Source: Alteromonas sp. LOR (GTDB lineage Bacteria > Pseudomonadota > Gammaproteobacteria > Enterobacterales > Alteromonadaceae). From it: a DNA stretch of 64,000 nucleotides. The stretch spans positions 186,628 through 250,627 of the forward strand of contig NZ_JQFW01000057.1 in NCBI RefSeq assembly GCF_000753865.1, written 5' to 3'. This document shows positions 8,351-16,652 of the stretch, in pieces; position 1 is the stretch's first letter, and each line of letters begins with the position of its first letter. Made by a program: the position numbers and the translations under genes. The notes beneath the pieces are model-generated. The model made no database searches, was not told where the DNA came from, and saw only the letters and a program-made list of their open reading frames with translations.

Positions 8351-8704
8351 TTAGGCTACATCGAACTCGTCGTCAGAGTAGGATTCATCATAATCCGCTT
8401 GATTACTAGCACTACTATGCAATGTAAAGAACTGCTTTCTTCCTCTTGCTAGCTGAACATACTTCGCCCACGTTTTTTCGATACTACCGGATTCTTGAGC
8501 TTTACCGTTTACAAACTTAACGAAATGCTTTTCGTCTGCTGTTTCAGGTTTCAAGTCACCGCTTTCTAGGCCAAGCAGAGTACTGCCGTAGGTGGTGAGA
8601 ATATTTGCCTCGGAAATACTAAAATCTCCCGATTTTTTAAAGCCATAAGGAAACTTTCGACGATCTACAAAGGGTTTGCTTGAAGGACGAATCGCTGTGC
8701 TCAT
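8351..8704 (-). CDS. maoP: MaoP/YifE-like DUF413 protein (Ori macrodomain organisation)
   Basis: A 117-residue DUF413 protein. The family pattern is clear: FVDRRKFPYGFKKSGDFSI near the start, then the region with EKHFVKFVNG, the WAKYVQLARGRKQFFTL core and an acidic tail (SYSDDEFD). In Escherichia coli MaoP (YifE) acts with the maoS site to organise the Ori macrodomain, and the gene is the divergent neighbour of hdfR, as here. I set the start at ATG 8704, which has a GGAA site and begins where family members begin; an upstream in-frame start at 8791 would add 29 unconserved residues. Whether a maoS-like site exists nearby cannot be told by eye. Confidence 0.88.
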   Translation of the reverse strand: MSTAIRPSSKPFVDRRKFPYGFKKSGDFSISEANILTTYGSTLLGLESGDLKPETADEKHFVKFVNGKAQESGSIEKTWAKYVQLARGRKQFFTLHSSASNQADYDESYSDDEFDVA

Positions 8705-9103
8705 GATAATAGTTCCAACGTTGTTAATTCCACAGCGCACTTTTAAAACATGTTTTTGCTGAGATAAAGCAAAAGATTTTTTTCTTATCAATAAAAAAAA
8801 GTGATGCTTATGTGAAAATTAAAAAACTGCCGATAATGTGAGTTTAGTTTTGCAAAAGCTAGGTGTGAAAAAATTGGCTTTATTGCTTTTAAGTATCTGA
8901 ATTTCAGATGTTAAATTAATTTTCTTATTGGCTTTTTTATCGGTTTTAACGCTAGGCACTACGCAAAATGTTGAACAATTCGGCATGGCGTTAAGCCGGC
9001 ATTTTAAGAAGCAATATTTATTATCGCTACGATAATAAAATTTCGTTTCCAATTAAAATCTCCGCGGCAATAATCATAGGGTGATTACAACCTAGAGACA
9101 CTA

Positions 9104-9274
9104 ATGAGCAAAGACTATCGTTTTCAAAGTGATGAATGGAATGCGGCAGACGAAGGTGAGTTTCATTCTAAGAAGCCCAATACTTTACGAGAGAAAAGTG
9201 TAAAGGCTATGCAAAAGCGCGCTATGTTGCGACGCAACAAGCAGCGCCGTTCGCACGACGAAACACAACACTGA
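9104..9274 (+). CDS. Small basic protein, 56 residues, unknown function
   Basis: An ATG-initiated frame between maoP and hdfR, on the hdfR strand. It encodes a hydrophilic protein with an acidic, aromatic N-terminal half (SDEWNAADEGEF) and a strongly basic C-terminal half (MQKRAMLRRNKQRR), which suggests nucleic-acid or ribosome contact. It has no membrane segment and no cysteine. A perfect hairpin followed by T residues starts 25 bases after its stop, as expected of a self-contained transcript. I do not recognise a family. The clean composition and position favour a real gene over chance. Confidence 0.6.
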   Translation: MSKDYRFQSDEWNAADEGEFHSKKPNTLREKSVKAMQKRAMLRRNKQRRSHDETQH

Positions 9275-9299
9275 TCTCCTTCATCACTTAAAAAGATAA

Positions 9300-9336
9300 T
9301 ATCGCGCTATCATTCGGTAGCGCGATACTGTGCTTT
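9300..9336 (+). terminator. Terminator-like hairpin between the small gene and hdfR
   Basis: A perfect 10-bp stem (TATCGCGCTA/TAGCGCGATA) with an 8-base loop is followed after seven bases by TTTT. The distance to the T run is longer than ideal, so termination efficiency is uncertain. Confidence 0.55.
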
Positions 9337-9400
9337 TCGCCTCAATTAACGTATCATTTAGCCAAATTTGGTTTTACATTACGCTGGTTGTACTGCAAGC

Positions 9401-10237
9401 ATGGATATTCGCTTTCTCACCACTTTTATAGAGGTGACTAAAACACGCCATTTTGGCAAAGCTGCCGAGAACCTCTACCTTACTCAGTCTGCAGTAAGCG
9501 CCAGAATCAAACTCTTAGAAGAATATTTTCACACTACGCTCTTCATACGTCAGCGAAATAGCATTCAGCTTACCCAGTCGGGCGAAAAGCTGCTGCCTTT
9601 TGCTCGACAGCTTTGCGCTACGTTAAACGACGCAAAGCAGGAGCTGCAGGTGCAAAGTTCTGAATATGCGGTGTGCGGCGCCACGCAATTAGCAAGCGAC
9701 TTGTTTTTACCACAAACACTCACTCACCTTCACAAACATTTTCCTGACTTCTCTGTAAAAGCAGACATACTCACGCTAGATGCGTTATCCCGACAGCTTC
9801 ATGAGCGGGTTACCGACCTCGCTTTTTCTACAGAGCCTCTCAAATCAGAAGATGTTAACAGTGTAATTTTGTTTGAGCAGTCACTCGGTCTATATCGAGT
9901 TGGCGAGCCTTCTTCACAGATAAAGGCTGAAGAATTTGTGGCGATAGACTGGGGCGCAAAGGCAAGAGATTGGTTGCTCACCGCTTATCCGCAGCTGCGA
10001 GATGCAAAATTACGCACAAACTCCCTTTCATTGGCGCTTAATAATTTATGCGCTGAAGGTGGAATTGCGGTATTACCGGTAAATGTAGAGTCACAATTAA
10101 GAGATAGGGCACCGTTAACGTTAATTGAGCCCATCGACGATATTTCATTGAAGGTTTACCTTCACACTATGAAACAAATAAGACGAATAGGATTGGCTGA
10201 TATTATAACCAGCGTTTCTTCTATCGCCCCGAATTAA
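9401..10237 (+). CDS. hdfR: HdfR-like LysR-family regulator
   Basis: A 278-residue LysR-type regulator. The N-terminal helix-turn-helix (FGKAAENLYLTQSAVSARI) closely follows Escherichia coli HdfR, including the FLTTFIEVTKTRHFG start and LFIRQRNSIQLTQSGEKLLPFA. The effector-binding half is more divergent, as usual. HdfR represses flagellar master genes in enterobacteria; its role in Alteromonadales is not established. The start at ATG 9401 aligns with the family start, while an upstream TTG at 9368 would add 11 residues. The divergent maoP neighbour is the conserved context. The DUF2750 gene follows after 14 bases and may be cotranscribed. Confidence 0.86.
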   Translation: MDIRFLTTFIEVTKTRHFGKAAENLYLTQSAVSARIKLLEEYFHTTLFIRQRNSIQLTQSGEKLLPFARQLCATLNDAKQELQVQSSEYAVCGATQLASDLFLPQTLTHLHKHFPDFSVKADILTLDALSRQLHERVTDLAFSTEPLKSEDVNSVILFEQSLGLYRVGEPSSQIKAEEFVAIDWGAKARDWLLTAYPQLRDAKLRTNSLSLALNNLCAEGGIAVLPVNVESQLRDRAPLTLIEPIDDISLKVYLHTMKQIRRIGLADIITSVSSIAPN

Positions 10238-10251
10238 GTAGCGAGAAAAAT

Positions 10252-10602
10252 ATGTCATCATTACACCCAATGTTAGAAAAAAACGCGTTTCAACGTTTAG
10301 AGGCAAGCATTGCCGAAATAAAATCACAGCAGAAGTTGTTTATTCTTAAAGATGAGCACGGTTGCGTCATGCTAACCACCGATGAAGACGACGGCGTGCC
10401 GGTATGGCCCGATGCTGAATTAGCCCTTCTTTGGGCTACAGATGACTGGGACCATTGTGAGGCGATGGAACTGACGACTGATGACTTTTTGACAAAATGG
10501 GTGCCTGGAATGACCCAAGACAACTTAATGGTTATTGTGTGCCCCGTGCCGGCAGAAGAAGGTGAAGTGATGTCTCCACAGGAGTTTGCTGAATCTTTGT
10601 AG
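10252..10602 (+). CDS. DUF2750 family protein
   Basis: A 116-residue acidic protein with the DUF2750 pattern: an early strand FILKDEHGCVMLTTDEDDG, then VPVWPDAELALLWA, WDHCEAMELTTDDFLTKWVPGM and a final strand LMVIVCPVP. No function is known for the family. There is no signal peptide or membrane helix, so it should be cytoplasmic. It starts 14 bases after hdfR and is probably in the same transcript. Confidence 0.82.
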   Translation: MSSLHPMLEKNAFQRLEASIAEIKSQQKLFILKDEHGCVMLTTDEDDGVPVWPDAELALLWATDDWDHCEAMELTTDDFLTKWVPGMTQDNLMVIVCPVPAEEGEVMSPQEFAESL

Positions 10603-10724
10603 GGTGATCCTCCCGTTCGATTTATCGTTTACATGTTATGGCCTCGCACAATGAGGCCAAAGCCAAACACGGCACGTCACTGTCACAACTTCCTATTGTT
10701 TGCATTATTGTAGAGGTACAACAC

Positions 10725-12095
10725 TTGTTAGAGCCAGGCATTGAAGATTTATGGTTTGCTCCTTTAGGAGGAACGGGCGAAATAGGAATGAATCTAAATT
10801 TGTACGGTCATAATGGACAGTGGCTAATGGTAGATTGCGGTGTATCGTTTGACGAGCCTCTCACCGCTCCCTATAAGCAAAACGCGCGAGCGTCAAAAAC
10901 AACGCACAGAGTGGTTGCACCTGACCCATCCTTTATTGCAAATCAAAAAGATGCGCTTGCTGGCATCGTTATCACCCATGCTCATGAAGATCATGTTGGC
11001 GCAATTCCTTACCTTTGGCAGCGTTTTCAAAAGCCCATCTACACCACGTCGTTTACCGCCGAAGTACTGCGCAGAAAGCTATCTAGAAGCAAGCTTGCCA
11101 ATAAGATACCCATCATTGAAGTATCGGCGGGCGATACGGTAACCATTGGCGTGTTCTCTGTTAAGTGGCTAGAAATAACCCATTCGTTACCTGAGCCATT
11201 TGCATTAAAAATTGATACCCCTGCGGGGGCAATATTACATACTGCAGATTGGAAAATAGACGCATCGCCGGTGACCGGTAAACCCTTCGAGCCAAAGCTC
11301 TACAAGCAACTAGCGAATGAAGATATTCTTGCCCTCGTGGGCGACTCCACCAATGCGAATAAGCCTGGTTTCTCCATTTCCGAGCGCAATTGCTACGACG
11401 GGTTGTTAAGCACTATATTGCCGCTTAAAGGTCGCGTGGTAGTAGGCTGCTTTGCAAGTAATATTTCTCGGCTTATTACTCTGGCAAAGATTGCAAAAAA
11501 AACCGGGCGGTATATGGGCCTTTACGGGCGCTCATTATTGAATATGTATGGTATCGCCCGCCAACAAGGGATTTGGCCTGATGATTTGCCTATTGCCGAC
11601 GCACATCACCTAGGGTATTTGCCGCCTAAAGAAGTACTTGTGGTTGCAACGGGAAGCCAAGGTGAAAAAAATGCTGCACTCGCTCGCTTTGCTCATGACA
11701 CTCATCCTCATCTTCAGCTTGAGAAGGGCGATACCGTTATATTTTCGAGTATCGTTATTCCAGGCAATGAAGAGACCGTTGCTCGTTTAAATACTGCGTT
11801 TAAAGGGAAGGGCATTGGGACAATTCACAGTGAGGATAGCACCCTGCCCATTCACGCAAGTGGACACCCTTGTGCAGAAGAACTGAAACTTATGTACAAC
11901 TGGGTGCAGCCAAAAATAGCCATTCCGGTACACGGTGAACACAGTCATTTAATGGCGCATGCTGAGATAGCGAAGTCTGTAGGTATCATGAAAACCTATG
12001 TGGGCGAGAACGGCGATTTATACCGTTTAGCGCCTCAGCCAAGTATTCGACGAAATGTCATTCCTGTTGGTCGAGTGCCAGTACAGCAAGAATAG
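10725..12095 (+). CDS. RNase J-like metallo-beta-lactamase/beta-CASP nuclease
   Basis: A 456-residue protein of the RNase J group. The start matches the family (LWFAPLGGTGEIGMNLNLYG), the metal motif HAHEDHVGAIPYLW is intact, and further ligands and beta-CASP motifs follow (HSLPEPFALKID, HTADWKID, GDSTNANKPG, VVATGSQGE, HASGHPCAEEL, PVHGEHSHL). RNase J enzymes are 5'-3' exonucleases and endonucleases for RNA. It is shorter than the Gram-positive enzymes (about 555 residues), so it lacks most of the C-terminal domain. I chose TTG 10725, with AGAGG upstream and the family N-terminus just after; ATG 10638 would add an unconserved 29-residue tail. Expression seems independent of DUF2750. Confidence 0.88.
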   Translation: MLEPGIEDLWFAPLGGTGEIGMNLNLYGHNGQWLMVDCGVSFDEPLTAPYKQNARASKTTHRVVAPDPSFIANQKDALAGIVITHAHEDHVGAIPYLWQRFQKPIYTTSFTAEVLRRKLSRSKLANKIPIIEVSAGDTVTIGVFSVKWLEITHSLPEPFALKIDTPAGAILHTADWKIDASPVTGKPFEPKLYKQLANEDILALVGDSTNANKPGFSISERNCYDGLLSTILPLKGRVVVGCFASNISRLITLAKIAKKTGRYMGLYGRSLLNMYGIARQQGIWPDDLPIADAHHLGYLPPKEVLVVATGSQGEKNAALARFAHDTHPHLQLEKGDTVIFSSIVIPGNEETVARLNTAFKGKGIGTIHSEDSTLPIHASGHPCAEELKLMYNWVQPKIAIPVHGEHSHLMAHAEIAKSVGIMKTYVGENGDLYRLAPQPSIRRNVIPVGRVPVQQE

Positions 12096-12248
12096 AGCGC
12101 GGCTTCGCAAAATTGCGTTGGCTGGTTTTGCAAGTGTTTGATTAATCAAGTACTTAATTTCATAACAAGGTGTATAACGTGTTGGTTATATAGGCTGCCC
12201 ATCCATCAATCATTCTGATACACTGCGTGTGGGAATTTACTTACTTCA

Positions 12249-15200
12249 ATGACACTGGGTATGCATCGACACATTTTCGCCACATTTTGTTTATTGCTTG
12301 TCAGCTTTTTGTCTTTCGCAGAGCCTCGGATCCAAAACCCGGTCTTCCAACCACTGTCGACTAAAAATGGGCTACCTCAAGATGTTGTCAATGACATCGT
12401 TATCGATAAAGAGGGTTTTGTTTGGATAGCTACTGACGGCGGTGTGGTGCGCTGGGATGGTGTTCAAACGACTATTATCGATAATAGCGACAGTCTATTT
12501 TCAAACAGCTCCATTTGGAAGTTGACTGTTCAAGAAGACAAAGCCTTATTTGTGAGCGTTTATGGGCGCGGCATATATCGTGTGGACCTAGAAACGCAGG
12601 CCATATCACAACTCCCCGCAACACCTTACAAGTATTACAGTGAATATAATCAGCATGCCGAGTCTTTCTTTTGGCAAGATGATTCACACCTCATCCTTGC
12701 CTTATCTGAAAAAGTACAGCGACTGAATGTATCAACCGGTGAAATAGAAGTGCTAGCATCGCTAACCGATAAGATGTTAGACGATTCTCATTCCATTCGA
12801 TACGCAATGATGGTTGAAGACATACTGATTGTAGCAACCACCTTAGGTGTTTTTACCCGTAATACCCTTGACGAATCAACATTGCTGCAGCCCCTTGATT
12901 ACCTAGACGGCATCGAGCCAGATGAAGATAATCAAAACGCAAAATTCTTGATGCAGGATGAAAGTGACCGAATTTGGATCACCACGGTAAACGGGGTATT
13001 TAATTCAGAGCAGGACAGTTTTATTGCGCAGGTGCTAGACAACAAGCAGAGCCGCTTTGAGAAGGTACTCACAGGTCGCAATGTATGGACAATGGTTCAG
13101 TCTGAAGCCGATGCGTTTTGGATGGGAACGAACAAAGGACTGTTTGAACTTAAAAGAACACAAGGCAAGTGGGTTTACGAACACATACTTCAGCCAAATA
13201 ACGGCCGCTCCGAGCTGTCGGACAAAAAGGTTTCGGCCATTGCGAAGACAGAAAGAGGTAATCTTTGGCTGAGCACCGTTTTCGCCGGTGCGCTGCACTT
13301 TGGAATACAAAGCTCAGATATTTACACTATTCAAAACGAACGAAGATCCGGTGTAGATAGGTTGAGCGATAACGTGGTGTGGTCTTTTGCTGAGACATCT
13401 CCCGGTCAATTGTGGATAGGAACCGCTAACGGGATGAGTCGGTACGACTTTGCCACGAAAACCTCGTCGCACTTTTTGAGAGAGGAGGTTGAAGACTCAC
13501 TGTTAGGAACCAATTCCGTCGACCGAATCATAAGGACTCCAGATAACAAGTTGGTTCTGGAAAAGTATGAGGGTATTCGGGTGTTTGACCCGGAAACTGG
13601 CAGCATTTCGGTGCCATCAGTAAAAGGGGGAGGAGATGCCAGTGTATTCAATGCGTGGGATTCGAACCCTGCAATAACCTCAAATGGCGTTATGTTTTTT
13701 ACCGGGCCTACCGAGTTCTACACCTATGATTTTACGTCAGAAACGTTAACGCCGCTGCCACTCGACCCAAGTATTTTCGACGTAAAATTCGACACATCCT
13801 TTCTTGGTGAATCTAAGTATCACAACGCTATGTTTTTTAGTACAGAAGGGGGCGTATGGTTACTTGACCTCACAACGTATGATCATCGCCTTGTGTACCG
13901 TTTTGCTGAGGGCGAGCGACTGAGCAATCAATCAGTGAGTTCTTGGGTGATAGATGATACGGGCGTACTGTGGTTGGCGCATAACGGTAGAGGGCTAGTT
14001 GGGTTAGACGCCGATACGTTTGAACCTTTATACACGCTGGATGAGTCAAACCTTCTGGTGACCAATATTGTTTATGGCCTGCAAAAAGACAGCGCAGGGA
14101 ATATCTGGTTTAGTTCACACCAGGGGTTACATCGCTATGATCCTCGGGCAAGTGCGGTTCAGAATTTCATTTATGGCCGTGAACTTTCGGTATCGGAGTT
14201 TAACCAAGGTGCTTCTATTATCCTCAGTGACGGCCGGTTAGCTTATGGCTCTACCAGCGGTGTGGTTGTCTTTTCACCGGAGCAGCTAGACGTCTCTGAT
14301 GAAGGCCAGACATTGGTGGGCAAACAGACCGCGATTACTGGAGTTTCAGTTGGAAAACGGACACTTCCTCAAGGGCTGAAAAATCTAAATGGTCAGCATT
14401 TCGACCTCGCCCACGACGACTTTGGCCTGACTGTTTATTTTTCTTCACTCACTACATCAGGTATTGGCGAGACCAAGTATTATTATAAGCTACTCGATGG
14501 GAATAAACTTGTTTCCGAAGGGGTCACAGAAGATGCGAAAATAACCTTTGCGAACTTAGAGCCTGGGAAATACACGTTTTCTGTGGTTCCCACACCTGGC
14601 AGTTTCGAATCGAGCTATCGAGCGGCGCAAATATCACTGTTTGTGCCCTATGCGCCATATCGCTCACCTTTAGCGTACGCCGTTTACGGTGCATTATTGC
14701 TTTGCTTGCTTATTACCTATCTTTATTCTCGACACAAGTCGTTGACCCGGCTAAGAAAAGCACAGCAGCAGGTATCGTTATTTAGCGACGCGTTCAAACA
14801 AACCCGCGATTGGGTCATTATTTTTGACGAACACAAAAAGCTAGTGGCAGCAAACCCAGCCTTTGAGCATGTATTCGGCTTTAATCAAAAAGAGCCGTTG
14901 CCAAAGCAACTAGAGCGACTCTACTTGCGCTCCCCTGGCCTTAGTAGACAGCTTTCCGACAGGTTGACCGACATGCAGGGAGGTGATTTTTGGAAAGACG
15001 AGGGGGTAATTGATGGTGCCGATGGAAAACGCTACGACGTACTTATCGATATCACGGCGATTAGTGGTAATGGGCACATCCCTGAGCACTACCTTATTGT
15101 AATTTCAGATATTTCTGAGCAAAAACAGGCTGAGCGCAAATTACTCAAGATTGCCACCTACGACAGCCTTACGGGCTTGGTTAACCGGACACTGCTACTC

Positions 15201-16433
15201 GATCGTTTAGAGCATGCCATTGCGCTTGCCAGACACCACGGTCATCGAGTTTCGGTGATGTTTGTTGACCTTGATAGATTTAAAGGTATTAACGATTCAC
15301 TGGGCCACGACTACGGCGACAAACTGCTTCGCATTGTCGCGAATAGAATGCGCAATTTAGTGGCCGATACGGGCACTGTGGCCCGCTTGGGAGGGGACGA
15401 GTTTGTAATTGTTATCGAAGAAGTTGAGGCTAACGATGATTTAAGTTCGTTTGTCGGACAAGTCATAGAGGCGGTAGAAACACCTATATCATTGTCTAGC
15501 GAAGTGTTAAGAGTATCCTGCAGTATAGGCGTTGCATTTTACCCTGATGATGCGCCAGAGCCTGCCGAGCTTATTAAGCAAGCCGATGTTGCCATGTACA
15601 CCGCTAAAAAAGACACGCTTAATGGTTTTGCCTATTTTACAAATGATATGAATGAAAAGGCGAAAACCCGCTTAACCCTCGAAAACAAAGTTAAGCGTGC
15701 GTATTCAGAGGGCAGTTTCTTTAATCACTATCAGCCCATTATTAATGCTCAAACAAAGCAAACCGTGGGTGTTGAATTACTTCTTCGCGGCAGGCTAGAC
15801 AATCAGCCTTTGTACCCTGATCAGTTTATTCCCATCCTAGAGGAACTGAGATACATCATCGAAGTTACTCGCAAAGCCATGTATCGCGCGGCTGAAGACC
15901 TATCGACCTGGTATGAGGATGGCTTTACAGGCTTTGTGTCTATTAACCTTTCAGCGCTGCACTTTAAAACTGAGTTTGATTTGCACAGCGTCTTTAGTTT
16001 ACTAGAGCAATTTGGCTTGCCAAAAGAAGCCTTCCGTTTTGAGATAACGGAAGGGGTATTGATGGACGACACGGATAATGCATTGCACCAAATTCAACGA
16101 TTTGTCGACGCAGGGTTTATTTTAGCCCTTGATGATTTTGGTACCGGCTATTCATCGCTAAGCTACTTGAAGCGCTACCCGTTGTCGGTGCTTAAAATTG
16201 ATAAAAGCTTTGTTAATGAAATGGCGCCCGGCAACGCCAACGAGGCACTGGTTGCAACCACTATATCGCTGGCAAATAGCTTGAACATGAGCTGCGTGGC
16301 AGAGGGGGTAGAAACCCATGAACAAGCGGTCGCACTTCTTGATAAAGGGTGCGTACTTCATCAAGGTTATCACTACGCTAAGCCCGCGGCAGCAAATGAA
16401 ATAGCGTCAGTTCTCACCAAAAATTGGGGGTAG
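12249..16433 (+). CDS. Beta-propeller sensor with PAS, GGDEF and EAL domains
   Basis: A 1394-residue receptor. It starts with a signal peptide (FATFCLLLVSFLSFAEP), then many two-component-propeller repeats (GLPQDVVNDI, DKEGFVWIATDGG, DSAGNIWFSSHQG), a Y_Y_Y-type beta domain ending near residue 800, one transmembrane helix (about 810-830), a PAS domain (about 845-960), GGDEF (RLGGDEF, motif at 1048-1052) and EAL (ELLLR near 1176, DDFGTGYSS, KIDKSF, AEGVET). Both catalytic motifs look intact. No RxxD inhibitory site precedes GGDEF. I infer a periplasmic signal, perhaps a glycan as in related propeller sensors, controlling c-di-GMP turnover. It has its own promoter region and no operon partner. 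Confidence 0.93.
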   Translation: MTLGMHRHIFATFCLLLVSFLSFAEPRIQNPVFQPLSTKNGLPQDVVNDIVIDKEGFVWIATDGGVVRWDGVQTTIIDNSDSLFSNSSIWKLTVQEDKALFVSVYGRGIYRVDLETQAISQLPATPYKYYSEYNQHAESFFWQDDSHLILALSEKVQRLNVSTGEIEVLASLTDKMLDDSHSIRYAMMVEDILIVATTLGVFTRNTLDESTLLQPLDYLDGIEPDEDNQNAKFLMQDESDRIWITTVNGVFNSEQDSFIAQVLDNKQSRFEKVLTGRNVWTMVQSEADAFWMGTNKGLFELKRTQGKWVYEHILQPNNGRSELSDKKVSAIAKTERGNLWLSTVFAGALHFGIQSSDIYTIQNERRSGVDRLSDNVVWSFAETSPGQLWIGTANGMSRYDFATKTSSHFLREEVEDSLLGTNSVDRIIRTPDNKLVLEKYEGIRVFDPETGSISVPSVKGGGDASVFNAWDSNPAITSNGVMFFTGPTEFYTYDFTSETLTPLPLDPSIFDVKFDTSFLGESKYHNAMFFSTEGGVWLLDLTTYDHRLVYRFAEGERLSNQSVSSWVIDDTGVLWLAHNGRGLVGLDADTFEPLYTLDESNLLVTNIVYGLQKDSAGNIWFSSHQGLHRYDPRASAVQNFIYGRELSVSEFNQGASIILSDGRLAYGSTSGVVVFSPEQLDVSDEGQTLVGKQTAITGVSVGKRTLPQGLKNLNGQHFDLAHDDFGLTVYFSSLTTSGIGETKYYYKLLDGNKLVSEGVTEDAKITFANLEPGKYTFSVVPTPGSFESSYRAAQISLFVPYAPYRSPLAYAVYGALLLCLLITYLYSRHKSLTRLRKAQQQVSLFSDAFKQTRDWVIIFDEHKKLVAANPAFEHVFGFNQKEPLPKQLERLYLRSPGLSRQLSDRLTDMQGGDFWKDEGVIDGADGKRYDVLIDITAISGNGHIPEHYLIVISDISEQKQAERKLLKIATYDSLTGLVNRTLLLDRLEHAIALARHHGHRVSVMFVDLDRFKGINDSLGHDYGDKLLRIVANRMRNLVADTGTVARLGGDEFVIVIEEVEANDDLSSFVGQVIEAVETPISLSSEVLRVSCSIGVAFYPDDAPEPAELIKQADVAMYTAKKDTLNGFAYFTNDMNEKAKTRLTLENKVKRAYSEGSFFNHYQPIINAQTKQTVGVELLLRGRLDNQPLYPDQFIPILEELRYIIEVTRKAMYRAAEDLSTWYEDGFTGFVSINLSALHFKTEFDLHSVFSLLEQFGLPKEAFRFEITEGVLMDDTDNALHQIQRFVDAGFILALDDFGTGYSSLSYLKRYPLSVLKIDKSFVNEMAPGNANEALVATTISLANSLNMSCVAEGVETHEQAVALLDKGCVLHQGYHYAKPAAANEIASVLTKNWG

Positions 16434-16652
16434 TGCGCTGATTAAGCGTATTTTTTATGCCAGCCGCCTCATAATAAAATCATAGACGCTACTATAAAAA
16501 AACTAAATTGTGGTCTGTATCACCCGTTCTACGTGGGGTGCAATGTAAACGCCTGTTTAAAAAGCTTGTCATTCAATTAAAAATAAGGCTTATTATACTA
16601 CTGTGAAATCATTGTAAAAATGAGCTACATTATAACAACAAATGAGTGACCT

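Noticed and set aside
8819..9052. 77-codon minus-strand frame between maoP and the 56-codon gene
   Set aside because: Low-complexity Lys/Asn/Phe-rich translation with no ribosome binding site; looks like AT-rich non-coding sequence.
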